Assembly: GCA_003327435.1 (NCBI GenBank)
Contig: QOQV01000001.1
Location: 62,001-126,000, forward strand
Direction: 5' to 3'
DNA from: Ignavibacteriota bacterium
GTDB taxonomy: Bacteria; Bacteroidota; Ignavibacteria; UBA10030; BY39
Length of the DNA: 64,000 nucleotides
The notes below the pieces were generated by a model. The model was not told the DNA's origin and ran no database searches. It saw only the letters and a program-made list of their open reading frames with translations. Positions 16,517 to 25,583 of the stretch are shown piece by piece (within the stretch, counting starts at the first letter, position 1; every line of letters starts with the position of its first letter). A program made the translations under genes and the position numbers.

Positions 16517-17470
16517 TTATGTCTCATTTTTTTCAAATAGAGCATTTACAAAGGCTTTTTTGTCAAAGGGTTGCAAATCGTCTATTTGTTCACCGACACC
16601 TATGAATTTTACAGGTACATTAAGTTCGTTACTTATGGCTATCACAATTCCACCTTTTGCAGTACCATCCAGTTTTGTTACAATTAGACCAGTAATTCCA
16701 ACTGCTGAAGAAAATTGTTTCGCCTGTTGAATTGCATTCTGTCCTGTGGAAGCGTCCAGTACGAGCAAAATTTCGTGTGGTATATCCGGAGATTGTTTCT
16801 GCAAAACTCTTTTAATTTTTTTGAGTTCTTCCATCAAATTAATCTTTGTGTGCAGGCGTCCTGCTGTATCAATAAGCAGAACATCAACATTACGAGCTTT
16901 AGCTGCTTGATAAGCATCGAATGCTACGGCTGCCGGATCAGCTCCCTGAATTTGCTGAATAATTTCTACACCAGCACGTTCAGCCCAAATTTCAAGTTGT
17001 TCATTTGCCGCTGCTCGAAATGTATCCGCCGCTGCAATCAAGACCTTCTTCCCACTACTCTTATAATTAAATGCAAGTTTACCAATTGTCGTTGTTTTTC
17101 CAACTCCGTTCACCCCAACGACCATTATCACATATGGCTTTTTGCTGGATTTTATATCAAAAACATTTTCACCTTCGGATTTATCATCAAGTAATAGCTT
17201 TTCTATCTCTTCCCTAAGAAGATGATCTATATCTGCAGAATTTTCATATTTATCTTTTTTTACACGAATTTTTATGTTTTCTATAATTTTAGTTGTGGTT
17301 AAATATCCCACATCACCTAATATCAAAATTTCTTCAAGGTTCTCAAGCAATTCATCATCAATTTTTGATTTACTTGTGATAAGAGTTTTGACTTTTGCAA
17401 TTATGTTTTCGCGGGTTTTAGTTAAACCCTCTTTTAATTTGTTAAACTTGAATTTGTCGAAGAATCCCAT
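16517..17470 (-). CDS. ftsY: Signal recognition particle receptor FtsY
   Basis: FtsY is the membrane-associated GTPase that receives SRP-ribosome complexes for co-translational insertion. The 317-residue protein is a compact form without the long acidic A domain of E. coli. It has a helical N domain (about 1-95) and a G domain with [15 protein letters not shown] (about 119-133), [33 protein letters not shown] and a final [15 protein letters not shown]. The basic, amphipathic N-terminus ([15 protein letters not shown]) could bind membrane. It lies 1 bp after pgsA and 8 bp before the epimerase gene. Confidence 0.97.
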   Translation of the reverse strand: MGFFDKFKFNKLKEGLTKTRENIIAKVKTLITSKSKIDDELLENLEEILILGDVGYLTTTKIIENIKIRVKKDKYENSADIDHLLREEIEKLLLDDKSEGENVFDIKSSKKPYVIMVVGVNGVGKTTTIGKLAFNYKSSGKKVLIAAADTFRAAANEQLEIWAERAGVEIIQQIQGADPAAVAFDAYQAAKARNVDVLLIDTAGRLHTKINLMEELKKIKRVLQKQSPDIPHEILLVLDASTGQNAIQQAKQFSSAVGITGLIVTKLDGTAKGGIVIAISNELNVPVKFIGVGEQIDDLQPFDKKAFVNALFEKNET

Positions 17471-17471
17471 T

Positions 17472-18032
17472 TTAAGCCTTTGAATTCAAAATTCGAAAAA
17501 ATCTAATTGAATATAGAACAAAAGAAATTATTATTAAAAAGCTACCAATTAATAAAAAAACTGTTCTGAGTACATACATTTCTGGATAAAAAAGAATAGA
17601 TATTAACAGATAAAATGCAATAACAGCCGCAGTCACCTTACCAAGTACATTAGATTGTGGTACTATTCTTTTCTTGTTTTTGAGATATAATCCACCCATC
17701 AAAATTAGTAAATCTCTTGTAATTAATACTACAAAAAACCATAATGGCACAAAATCTTTAATAACACATATCAGCCCAACTGATGCAATTAATATCTTGT
17801 CTGCCAATGGATCAACAATTTTACCAAAATCAGTTACCTGATTATATCTTCTCGCAAAATATCCGTCCAATCCATCTGATACGATAGCAACTATACCAAT
17901 TAAAACAGCAAATAATCTTTCAATATTTGTAGAACCCATCAATAATATAGATATTGGAACAACAAGTGCAAGTCTAAACAAACTCAAAAAATTTGATATA
18001 AAAAAGATCTCTTTTTTAAATTGCGAACTCAT
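17472..18032 (-). CDS. pgsA: CDP-diacylglycerol--glycerol-3-phosphate 3-phosphatidyltransferase
   Basis: The enzyme makes phosphatidylglycerol phosphate in the inner membrane. It has 186 residues and about five to six helices. The CDP-alcohol phosphotransferase motif is complete: DGLDGYFARRY (about 53-63), then G and two aspartates in DFGKIVDPLADKI (about 67-79), fitting D-G-x2-A-R-x8-G-x3-D-x3-D. Assignment to PgsA rather than another CDP-alcohol transferase rests on size and the N-terminal NFLSLFRLALVVPI. Its ATG overlaps the purF stop by 4 bp. Confidence 0.9.
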   Translation of the reverse strand: MSSQFKKEIFFISNFLSLFRLALVVPISILLMGSTNIERLFAVLIGIVAIVSDGLDGYFARRYNQVTDFGKIVDPLADKILIASVGLICVIKDFVPLWFFVVLITRDLLILMGGLYLKNKKRIVPQSNVLGKVTAAVIAFYLLISILFYPEMYVLRTVFLLIGSFLIIISFVLYSIRFFRILNSKA

Positions 18033-19507
18033 ATTTCAAATTCATCTTTTTGATTCTTGTCCTGAATTGGTATTGGATACTCTCCCGTAAAACACGCAGT
18101 ACAATACCATTGATTATTATCTTTTGGTACTGACTTTAACAAACCTTCGAGGGAGAGGTAAGCTAAACTATCAACATCGAGTTCTTTTTTAATTTTTTCA
18201 ATATTTCCTTCACATTGGTTAGCAATAAGTTCGTTGGGTTCAGGGAAATCCATACCATAATAACAGGGATATCGTATCGGTGGAGAAGCAACTCTGAAAT
18301 GAATTTCTTTAGGTTCTGCTTCACGTATTAATTTCACAAGTTGCTTTGAGGTTGTACCCCTAACTATCGAGTCATCTACTATAACTACAACTTTGTCTTT
18401 AAGAACACCTCGTACTTTATTAAATTTCGTTTTTACCTGTATTTCGCGATTGTTTTGTTCAGGTTGTATAAATGTTCTTCCGATATAGTGACTTCTAATT
18501 AAGCCAATTTCATATTTTGATGGATTTCCTAATTTATTATTTCGACTTACAAATCCAAGTGTTGCTGTATTACTGGAATCAGGAACATTAATCACTATAA
18601 CTTTTTCCTGTTCATTGATACTTTTTACTGGATTTTCTTCTGCTAAAATTTTCCCAAGTCGTCTTCTAATTTTATCTACGCTTTCACCAAATATATAGCT
18701 ATCAGGTCTCGAAAAATAGATATATTCAAAAATACAATGAAAAGGTTTGGAAAATTTATTCTTCAGGTAATACGATTTAATATTTCCTGTTTGGAGCACT
18801 TCATCATCAATTACAATGATTTCTCCAGGTAAAACTTCTCTAATGTATTCAGCACCAATAATATCGAATGCACAGGTTTCTGAGGCAACTACATATGCGC
18901 CATCGAACTTACCAATATTCAATGGCCTCCACCCAGCTGGATCTCGAGCAGCAATCAACATATTATCAGTTAAAAAGACAAACGAGAAAGCCCCCTCTAT
19001 TTGATTCAAGGCATCTAAAATCTGCATAACCTGTTCTTTTTCTTTACTACGAGCAATTAGATGTAAAACCAGTTCCGTATCTGATGTAGTTTGAAATATC
19101 GTTCCTTCTTCGATTAGGTAGTTTCTAATTGATTTATAGTTCACAAGATTGCCATTATGGGAAATTGCAAGATTACCGTTTTTGTAATGAACAGTTAAAG
19201 GTTGAATATTTTGTTTATTAAATGCAGAGCCTGCGGTAGAATAACGAACATGTCCGATCGCAGAATTTCCTCTTAAAACATTTTTCAATATGTTTTCATC
19301 TTTAAAAACATCATTAACGAGGCCAAAATCTTTATAAATATGGAAAAAATTCCTGTTTTTGGTCTCAACAAATTCAGATGTTACAATTCCACAACCTTCC
19401 TGACCTCTATGTTGTAAAGCTTGTAAACCATAATAGGTCATTACAGCAGCATCTGGATGTTTATAAATCCCAAAAACACCACATTTATCGATAGGTTTAT
19501 CAATCAT
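18029..19507 (-). CDS. purF: Amidophosphoribosyltransferase
   Basis: PurF uses glutamine and PRPP to make 5-phosphoribosylamine, the first step of purine synthesis. The 492-residue protein begins MIDKPIDKCGVFGIYKHPDA. The nucleophile Cys9 must be exposed by removal of an eight-residue propeptide, as in the Bacillus type. The glutaminase domain (to about 240) has GHVRYSTAG, ISHNGNLVN and RDPAGWRPL. The PRPP site reads VVIVDDSIVRGTTSK (about 372-386). Cysteines in HCIFEYIYF, RYPCYYGMD and WYCTACFTG match the four 4Fe-4S ligands of that type, implying an oxygen-sensitive iron-sulfur cluster. Confidence 0.97.
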   Translation of the reverse strand: MIDKPIDKCGVFGIYKHPDAAVMTYYGLQALQHRGQEGCGIVTSEFVETKNRNFFHIYKDFGLVNDVFKDENILKNVLRGNSAIGHVRYSTAGSAFNKQNIQPLTVHYKNGNLAISHNGNLVNYKSIRNYLIEEGTIFQTTSDTELVLHLIARSKEKEQVMQILDALNQIEGAFSFVFLTDNMLIAARDPAGWRPLNIGKFDGAYVVASETCAFDIIGAEYIREVLPGEIIVIDDEVLQTGNIKSYYLKNKFSKPFHCIFEYIYFSRPDSYIFGESVDKIRRRLGKILAEENPVKSINEQEKVIVINVPDSSNTATLGFVSRNNKLGNPSKYEIGLIRSHYIGRTFIQPEQNNREIQVKTKFNKVRGVLKDKVVVIVDDSIVRGTTSKQLVKLIREAEPKEIHFRVASPPIRYPCYYGMDFPEPNELIANQCEGNIEKIKKELDVDSLAYLSLEGLLKSVPKDNNQWYCTACFTGEYPIPIQDKNQKDEFEI

Positions 19508-19566
19508 AAGCTAACTCGCTATTGAGCAAAATATTTTTGCTAAAATGGATAAAAAGACCATAAGTA

Positions 19567-21174
19567 TTAATGATCCCATATCGAAATTATTGTATCTTTT
19601 TTCCAATTTACATCATCTTTTTCAGGATAATCTGTAGTGAAATGTAAACCTCTGCTTTCTTTTCGGGAAATAGCACTTTTGGAAATCAATATAGCAACTA
19701 GAGCAAGATTTCTCAATTCTATTAGTGGTTCTGTTATTTTTGTTTTCTTATAGAAATTTTCGACTTCATCGCTGATAAAATTCAATCTTTTTATAGCTCT
19801 TTCTAATCTTAGATCGGAGCGGACTATTCCGACATAATCCCACATAATTTCTTGAATTTCTCTACGGTCGTGAGAGATTAAGATCCATTCCTCTGCATTA
19901 AATGTTCCAGAGTCGTCCCAATCGGGAATTTTAGGTATATCATTTTTATTTTTTGAACAAATTTCAATTGATTTTCTTGCAGCGCGTTCTGAAAAAACAA
20001 TAGCTTCCAAGAGCGAATTACTTGCAAGTCGATTAGCTCCGTGAACACCAGTCATCGCTACCTCGCCACAGGCAAAAAGATTTTTTATGTTTGTTCTTCC
20101 TACAAGATCAGTTTTTACACCCCCACATGCGTAATGTGCAGCTGGAACAACCGGAATAAGCTCTCTGGTAATATCGATTTTATATTTTTCAAGACAGGTT
20201 TGATAGATATTTGGAAATTTCTCTTTTACAGCATCAGAAGGTAAATGTCTTAAATCCAGATAAACATAATTATCACCTCTTCGTTTCAACTCAGTATCAA
20301 TTGCACGAGCTACAATATCTCTTGGAGCCAGTTCTAAAGACGGATGATATTTTGACATAAATCTTTCACCGTCAATGGTTTTTAAATATGCTCCAAATCC
20401 CCGGACAGCTTCAGAAATCAAAAAGGCTGGTGAGCCTGAATTATAGAGTGTAGTTGGGTGAAATTGGATAAATTCCATGTTTGCAATTGTGGCACCAGCC
20501 CTATAAGCCATTGCAATTCCATCGCCAGTAGCAATTAACGGATTTGTAGTATGTAAATATACATGCCCCAGCCCACCCGTCGATAGCATTGTGATATTTG
20601 ATAGAAATTTTTTTACAATGCCTTTTTCCACATCTAAAACATAAGCTCCCCAACAGTGAATGTCACTAAATTTGTTCAACTTAATACCAAGGTGATGTTC
20701 GGTTAAGAGATCAATAGCAACATGATTTTCATATATTTTGATGTTTGGATGAGAGGAAATTTTTTGCAAGAGAGCCCTCTCAATTTCTTTACCAGTTAAA
20801 TCCTGAGCATGAACTATTCTATTTCGCGAATGTCCCCCTTCTCTTCCAAGATCAAGTTTACCATATCTGGTGGTAAATTTTACACCAATTTCTATTAATT
20901 CTTTCAATCTTTCTGGACCTTCATATACCAGCGTTTCAACAGCATCTATATGACATAATCCATCACCAGCTGTGAGTGTATCTTTTATATGTAGTTCAAA
21001 AGAATCATCATCAGATATAACTGCAGCAATTCCACCTTGGGCTAAATTCGTGTTTGAATCAGCTTTTTCTTTTTTCGTAATGATCGAAACTGAGCCATAT
21101 TCAGCGACACGTAGCGCATACGATAATCCAGCAATACCACTTCCAATAATTAAAAAATCGGATCTAATTTCCAT
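19567..21174 (-). CDS. nadB: L-aspartate oxidase
   Basis: NadB oxidises aspartate to iminoaspartate, the first step of de novo NAD synthesis. The 535-residue flavoprotein has an N-terminal FAD-binding [13 protein letters not shown] (residues 12-24), [15 protein letters not shown] (about 41-55), [45 protein letters not shown] and the C-terminal [22 protein letters not shown] helical domain of about 110 residues ends the protein. nadA and nadC are not in the window. It starts 3 bp after the aminotransferase gene; 59 bp separate its stop from purF. Confidence 0.97.
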   Translation of the reverse strand: MEIRSDFLIIGSGIAGLSYALRVAEYGSVSIITKKEKADSNTNLAQGGIAAVISDDDSFELHIKDTLTAGDGLCHIDAVETLVYEGPERLKELIEIGVKFTTRYGKLDLGREGGHSRNRIVHAQDLTGKEIERALLQKISSHPNIKIYENHVAIDLLTEHHLGIKLNKFSDIHCWGAYVLDVEKGIVKKFLSNITMLSTGGLGHVYLHTTNPLIATGDGIAMAYRAGATIANMEFIQFHPTTLYNSGSPAFLISEAVRGFGAYLKTIDGERFMSKYHPSLELAPRDIVARAIDTELKRRGDNYVYLDLRHLPSDAVKEKFPNIYQTCLEKYKIDITRELIPVVPAAHYACGGVKTDLVGRTNIKNLFACGEVAMTGVHGANRLASNSLLEAIVFSERAARKSIEICSKNKNDIPKIPDWDDSGTFNAEEWILISHDRREIQEIMWDYVGIVRSDLRLERAIKRLNFISDEVENFYKKTKITEPLIELRNLALVAILISKSAISRKESRGLHFTTDYPEKDDVNWKKDTIISIWDH

Positions 21175-21177
21175 TTA

Positions 21178-22359
21178 TTAATCCTTGAGATTTTTCAGAA
21201 CATATTCAAATTTTTCAAGTGCAAAATCAATTTCTTCTTTGTTAATAATTAATGGCGGTAATAATCGTATAACATTTTCATTAGTACAATTGACAAGAAC
21301 ATTATTTTGTAACATATAAGCGACGATATTTTCACATTTGAAACTCATTTCGATTCCGATCATTAAACCTTTGCCCCGAATAATTCTTATTAAATTAGGA
21401 AATTTATTCTGGAGCATTTTTAATCCTTCTTGGAAATAATCCCCCATCTGTTTAGCATTATCTACCAAATTTTTTTCTTTAATCTGATTTATTAGCGCTT
21501 CGCCTGCGGCACATGCAACAGGATTTCCTCCAAACGTAGTACCATGAACTCCATATGTGAATACATTTGCAACTTTTTCATTGCCGAGTAAAGCACCAAG
21601 AGGAAGCCCACCACCAATTGGTTTAGCTATTACACATATATCTGGTTTAAAATTATAATGTTCGAATGCAAAAAATTTTCCGGTTCTGCCAATACCCGAT
21701 TGAATTTCATCAGCAATTACAAGAAAATTGTATTTATCCCTTAAATTTGCGATAGTTTTTAGAAAATTCGAATCAACTTCAACTATTCCACCTTCACCCT
21801 GAATAAACTCAAGTACAATTGCCAGTGTACTTTCATCAACTTTTTTTATAAGCTCATCTGGATCGTTGAATTTTGATTGGATACAATTTGGTAAAAATGG
21901 TTCATAACCTTTTCTATATTTTTCTCTTCCAGTTATTGAGAGTGAGCCAAGTGTTCGACCGTGGAATGAGTTATCAAAAGAAATTATATTAAACTTATTT
22001 TTTTCAGCACCCCATTTTCGAGCTAACTTAATAGCACCTTCCATTGCTTCTGTACCACTATTTGAAAAAAATATTTTATTAAACCCGGACACTTGGATTA
22101 ACAACTGTGCAAGTTTTATTTGTGGTTCTTGCAAAAAGTAATTGGAAAGGTGTGTATATTTTCTAATTTGCTCTTCTATGGCTTTTGTAATAGCAGGATG
22201 ATTGTATCCAAGTGCATTAACTGCCAACCCGCCAAAAAGATCCAGATATTTTTCTCCCGATTTTGTTATTAACCAGCATCCTTCACCCCTTTCGATTAAT
22301 AAATCAAGACGTTTATATGTTTTGAAAAAATATTTTTCCTCAAGTTCCTTTAGTTCCAT
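21178..22359 (-). CDS. Class III aminotransferase, acetylornithine transaminase-like
   Basis: This PLP enzyme of 393 residues resembles ArgD and related ornithine/acetylornithine transaminases. It shows DLFGGLAVNALGYNHP, NSGTEAMEGAIKLARKW, FHGRTLGSLSITGREKYR, VIADEIQSGIGRTGKFFAFEH, and the PLP-lysine region PDICVIAKPIGGGLPLGALLG. No other arginine gene lies nearby, so the exact substrate (acetylornithine, succinylornithine or another omega-amine) is open. An in-frame TTG lies five codons upstream, but I choose the ATG at 22359. It overlaps the coaE end by 20 bp. Confidence 0.9.
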   Translation of the reverse strand: MELKELEEKYFFKTYKRLDLLIERGEGCWLITKSGEKYLDLFGGLAVNALGYNHPAITKAIEEQIRKYTHLSNYFLQEPQIKLAQLLIQVSGFNKIFFSNSGTEAMEGAIKLARKWGAEKNKFNIISFDNSFHGRTLGSLSITGREKYRKGYEPFLPNCIQSKFNDPDELIKKVDESTLAIVLEFIQGEGGIVEVDSNFLKTIANLRDKYNFLVIADEIQSGIGRTGKFFAFEHYNFKPDICVIAKPIGGGLPLGALLGNEKVANVFTYGVHGTTFGGNPVACAAGEALINQIKEKNLVDNAKQMGDYFQEGLKMLQNKFPNLIRIIRGKGLMIGIEMSFKCENIVAYMLQNNVLVNCTNENVIRLLPPLIINKEEIDFALEKFEYVLKNLKD

Positions 22360-22969
22360 AATTCTTTTCTGCAATTTTTAATAATAGTTTATAAATGAAA
22401 TGAACATTCTTTTTTAATTCATCAATTGTTGAATTATTGTGAATCACAAAATCGGCGAGTTTAATTTTTTCCTTCTGCTCAACTTGAAATTTTATACGGT
22501 TCAGAACATCATCTCTACTCACCTTATCTCTTTTCATTACTCTTGCGATACAGGTTTCAATATCCGAATCTACAACAATTGTATAGTTGAGGTTTTCATT
22601 GAATCCTGTTTCGAAAATGAGGGCTGCTTCCACAAAAACTACAGTTTTATCTTTTTTTTCTTCAATTTCCTGAAATGCTTTTAAGATGAAATTAATGACT
22701 ACAGGATGGACAATACTTTCGAGTTGTCTTTTGAGATTGCTGTCTAAAAATATTTTTTTTGCTAATAATTTTCTATCAATCCTATCGTTTTGATCGTATA
22801 TTTCGTTTCCAAATATTTTTTTTACCTGTGATTTTACTGATTTATCTGAATCCAATAAATTTTTAGCTATGGAATCGGCATATAGAACAGTGGCACCAGA
22901 TTCCTCAAGAATTTTACAAACTTCCGATTTTCCTGTACCTATACCACCAGTAATTCCAATTTTCAGCAT
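22340..22969 (-). CDS. coaE: Dephospho-CoA kinase
   Basis: CoaE phosphorylates dephospho-CoA, the last step of coenzyme A synthesis. The 209-residue protein begins MLKIGITGGIGTGKSEVC with the P-loop at residues 8-15. It shows YADSIAKNLL (about 32-41), the central HPVV (about 88-91), VFVEAALIFETG and RVMKRDKVSRDDVLNRIKFQ (about 145-164). The C-terminal helix runs a little longer than usual. It is 12 bp after the rny stop and overlaps the aminotransferase start. Confidence 0.95.
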   Translation of the reverse strand: MLKIGITGGIGTGKSEVCKILEESGATVLYADSIAKNLLDSDKSVKSQVKKIFGNEIYDQNDRIDRKLLAKKIFLDSNLKRQLESIVHPVVINFILKAFQEIEEKKDKTVVFVEAALIFETGFNENLNYTIVVDSDIETCIARVMKRDKVSRDDVLNRIKFQVEQKEKIKLADFVIHNNSTIDELKKNVHFIYKLLLKIAEKNYGTKGT

Positions 22970-22981
22970 ATGATTGAAAAA

Positions 22982-24547
22982 TTATTTTGCATAGGCAGTT
23001 GCACGATGTTCTCGTATTATCGTAATTTTTATTTGTCCTGGGTATTCTAATTCCTGTTCAATTTTTTTCGCTATGTCGTTAGCAAGTTGATCAGCTCTTG
23101 CATCGTCAATTTTATCTGGTTCAACTATTACTCTGATTTCTCTTCCGGCTTGAATGGCATAAGTTTTGGCAACACCATCAAACGACTGTGCAAGGGCTTC
23201 AAGTTTCTCTAATCGTTTTATGTAACCCTCTACTGATTCTCTTCTTGCGCCTGGGCGGGCGCCGCTGATTGCATCAGCTGCCTGGACCAGTGCAGCAATT
23301 GGGGTTTCCATTGGCATATCTTCATGATGTGAACCTATTACATTCAAAACTACAGGATGTTCGTTATATTTTTTTGCGAATTCGTAACCAATTAAAGCGT
23401 GAGGACCATCTACAGTTTTATCAACTGTTTTGCCTATGTCGTGTAATAATGCAGCTCTGCGTGCAAGTGTTATATCAAATCCAAGTTCTGCTGCCATAAG
23501 ACCAGTAATATGAGCTACTTCAAGGCTATGAGCTAACAAATTCTGGCCATATGAAGAGCGATATTTCATTTTGCCGATACACTTAATTATTTCAGGATGT
23601 GCATTATTTAGTCCAAGTTCCATTAGTGCATTTTCACCAACTTTAAAAATTTCTTCTTCAATTTCGTTTTTCACTTTTTCTACGACTTCTTCTATTCTAC
23701 TTGGGTGTATTCGACCATCGCTCATTAATTTTTCTAGTGCAATCTTCGCAACTTCCCTTCTTATAGGATCAAACGCCGAGAGTATGACTGCCTCAGGGGT
23801 ATCGTCTACGATAACATCTACTCCAGTAGAAGCTTCAAAAGCTCGAATGTTACGACCTTCTCTACCGATGATTCTGCCTTTCATTTCATCATTTTGTATG
23901 TTAAGGACACTTACAGTTGATTCAACAGTATAATCCGCTGCAAATCTTTGAATTGCCTGAACGATAATTTTCTGGGCTTCTTTTTTTGCTTCCTGTTTTG
24001 CCTGATCTCTTATACTCTTAAGTTGAGCCGCTGCTTCATTTTTCGTTTCCTGAATTAAATTATCAAGTAAAATCTTTTTGGCTTCCTCAGTGGATAGACC
24101 GGCAATTTTTTCAAGCTTTCTGTTTTCTTCCTCAATTAAGCGTTCCAATTCTTGGGTTTTATTTTGTATTAATTTTGCTTTAGTCTCGAGTTCCTTTTTG
24201 AGCTGGTTTAATTCCTGTTCTTTTTTGGTTACCAGTTCAACTTTTTTATCGAAATTTTCTTCACGCTGATTTAATTGTTTCTCGAAAGCAAGTAATTTGT
24301 TACGCTTATTGTTTACTTCATTATCGAATTCCTGCTTTTTTCTATACCATTCATCTTTAACTTCAAGCAGTTTTTCTTTTTTAAGGTTATTTGCTTCTTT
24401 TTCGGCATTAGATATTATTTGTTTAGCTCTTTCTTCAGCCGACATTATTTTGTTTTTTCCGCTTTTATTACTCAAATACCATCCAAGGAGGAAAGATATT
24501 GTTGTTAATAAAAATGCGGCAATTAATAATATATATATTTCATTCAT
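22982..24547 (-). CDS. rny: Ribonuclease Y
   Basis: RNase Y is a membrane-anchored endoribonuclease that starts mRNA decay. The 521-residue protein has one N-terminal membrane helix ([22 protein letters not shown]). A long charged coiled coil follows (about 30-200). The KH domain contains [18 protein letters not shown] (about 225-242). The HD domain has [13 protein letters not shown] and [14 protein letters not shown] with the catalytic His-Asp pair (about 371-372). The conserved [16 protein letters not shown] closes it. It is the first protein gene downstream of the 6S-like RNA, which lies head to tail on the same strand. Confidence 0.97.
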   Translation of the reverse strand: MNEIYILLIAAFLLTTISFLLGWYLSNKSGKNKIMSAEERAKQIISNAEKEANNLKKEKLLEVKDEWYRKKQEFDNEVNNKRNKLLAFEKQLNQREENFDKKVELVTKKEQELNQLKKELETKAKLIQNKTQELERLIEEENRKLEKIAGLSTEEAKKILLDNLIQETKNEAAAQLKSIRDQAKQEAKKEAQKIIVQAIQRFAADYTVESTVSVLNIQNDEMKGRIIGREGRNIRAFEASTGVDVIVDDTPEAVILSAFDPIRREVAKIALEKLMSDGRIHPSRIEEVVEKVKNEIEEEIFKVGENALMELGLNNAHPEIIKCIGKMKYRSSYGQNLLAHSLEVAHITGLMAAELGFDITLARRAALLHDIGKTVDKTVDGPHALIGYEFAKKYNEHPVVLNVIGSHHEDMPMETPIAALVQAADAISGARPGARRESVEGYIKRLEKLEALAQSFDGVAKTYAIQAGREIRVIVEPDKIDDARADQLANDIAKKIEQELEYPGQIKITIIREHRATAYAK

Positions 24548-24574
24548 ATTTCACCTCATGCACTTATTATTCAT

Positions 24575-24810
24575 AAAAAAAGCCACACGCGCAACGATAG
24601 ACAAGGTTATTTTAGAACCTCATTCTAACACAGTGGGTACCTGCCAGTTAGTTTCTTACTTCCACCGCGGCGTTTATGTTATTTCTAACTCTGCCGATCT
24701 CATAATATTGAGATTGAGGCCTGTAATAATACTAACTTGAGCCAGGTTCCCTATTAAATTAACTTGTCAGGTTCTTTAATATGTGTTGACTACGGTTGAC
24801 GGTGTGGCTT
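24575..24810 (-). ncRNA. ssrS: 6S RNA-like small RNA
   Basis: A long rod-like structure can be drawn on the minus strand. The closing stem AAGCCACAC / GTGTGGCTT (24810-24802 with 24588-24580) is a perfect 9 bp and is followed by a run of Ts. Further in are AGAACCT / AGGTTCT, ACCTG / CAGGT and AGTTAGT / ACTAACT, separated by internal loops, and an apical hairpin ATCTCA-ATATTA-TGAGAT. 6S RNA, which mimics an open promoter and binds RNA polymerase, has this shape and often lies next to zapA, as here. A TATAAT at 24820-24815 sits 5-7 bases before the 5' end. At about 236 bases it is somewhat long for 6S, so I leave room for another structured RNA. Confidence 0.65.
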
Positions 24811-24814
24811 GTAA

Positions 24815-24820
24815 ATTATA
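24815..24820 (-). promoter_or_regulatory. -10 box of the 6S-like RNA gene
   Basis: TATAAT on the minus strand lies just ahead of the base of the closing stem. A TTTG is found 21 bases further upstream, close to the Bacteroidetes TTTG-N19-21 spacing. The combination supports an independent transcript starting near 24810. Confidence 0.5.
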
Positions 24821-24855
24821 TTTTATTTAAAGAACATTTAACAAAAGTCAAAGGA

Positions 24856-25143
24856 CTATTCAAGAATTTTATCCAGATAATCATTCATTTTACTGATCTC
24901 TGAATGGGCAAAACTGATCATTTTGCCATTTCTTTCTCTCTCTTTGAACAAATCTTCAGTAATGTTTAAAGCTGATAAAACTGCAACAGTTAGAGGAGGT
25001 TGTTCAGGTATTTTATTGTGTATTGTATTTATCATTTCATCAACATAATTAGCTACTTTCTTAGTCAGTTCATCACTTTCACCTCTAAGCGGATATTCAG
25101 TACCAAATATTTTTACTCTTATACTTTTTCCTTCTGTTGGCAT
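24856..25143 (-). CDS. zapA: Cell division protein ZapA
   Basis: ZapA binds and bundles FtsZ filaments at the division site. The 95-residue protein begins with the typical beta-rich head SIRVKIFGTEYPLRGES (about 6-22), then DELTKKVANYVDEMINTI. A C-terminal coiled coil follows (about 45-95, LNITEDLFKERERN and beyond). Length fits the family. It is followed downstream by the 6S-like RNA gene, an association known from several phyla, and preceded by a coiled-coil protein gene 68 bp upstream. Confidence 0.88.
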   Translation of the reverse strand: MPTEGKSIRVKIFGTEYPLRGESDELTKKVANYVDEMINTIHNKIPEQPPLTVAVLSALNITEDLFKERERNGKMISFAHSEISKMNDYLDKILE

Positions 25144-25211
25144 ATTTTTTCCTTTAACTTTTGTTATTTCACCGAAGTTTTATTATAACTTCGTCCGTAC
25201 TCGTAGTCATT

Positions 25212-25556
25212 CTATAAATGTGAATTAATTTTTGCAATAAGTTCGTGAATTCTTTTTCGCAGGGCTTCTTTTTCCTGCGGTGTAAAAACATCACCAGCAG
25301 CAGAATTCATTACCCTCGCGTATTCAGCTTTAATTTTACCAATTTCTTGCTCTTTGTTAGTAAGTTTTTCTTTCAATTCTTCAAGTTTTTGCACCAGAGA
25401 ACTATTTTGCTCTTTAAGTTGCTGATTTTCTTCTCGAAGCAGAAATATTAACTCTGATGCTTTCTTGATTTTATCCCAGAGATTATTAATCTCCGCTTCA
25501 AGTTCTTTCTGTTCAACTGCAACTTTTATTTCAGCACCTGTTTGTTGATAATCCAA
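25212..25556 (-). CDS. Coiled-coil protein of unknown function next to zapA
   Basis: The 114-residue protein is nearly all coiled coil from residue 15 to 80 (KELEAEINNLWDKIKKAS, LLREENQQLKEQNSSLVQ, LEELKEKLTNKEQEIGKI). It ends with a short different segment, FTPQEKEALRKRIHELIAKI. No signal or membrane segment is seen. Position between pheT and zapA, plus the small coiled-coil form, invites comparison with ZapB, which joins ZapA at the Z ring; that is inference only. The start is TTG at 25556 with AGGAG eight bases upstream, and it is 27 bp after the pheT stop. Confidence 0.75.
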   Translation of the reverse strand: MDYQQTGAEIKVAVEQKELEAEINNLWDKIKKASELIFLLREENQQLKEQNSSLVQKLEELKEKLTNKEQEIGKIKAEYARVMNSAAGDVFTPQEKEALRKRIHELIAKINSHL

Positions 25557-25583
25557 TTAGTTATCTCCTGATTAAATTTGGAT

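Noticed and set aside
16715-17194. 159-codon open frame antisense to ftsY
   Set aside because: It lies entirely within ftsY, has no recognisable domain and is a shadow of conserved GTPase motifs.
19525-19541. Hairpin AGCAAAA-TAT-TTTTGCT between purF and nadB
   Set aside because: The stem is short and A+T-rich, and no T run follows on the coding (minus) strand, so I do not call a terminator.
24297-24740. 147-codon frame antisense to rny and the 6S-like RNA
   Set aside because: It crosses the rny start and a structured RNA gene, and the Ser/Leu-rich product mirrors the coiled coil on the other strand.
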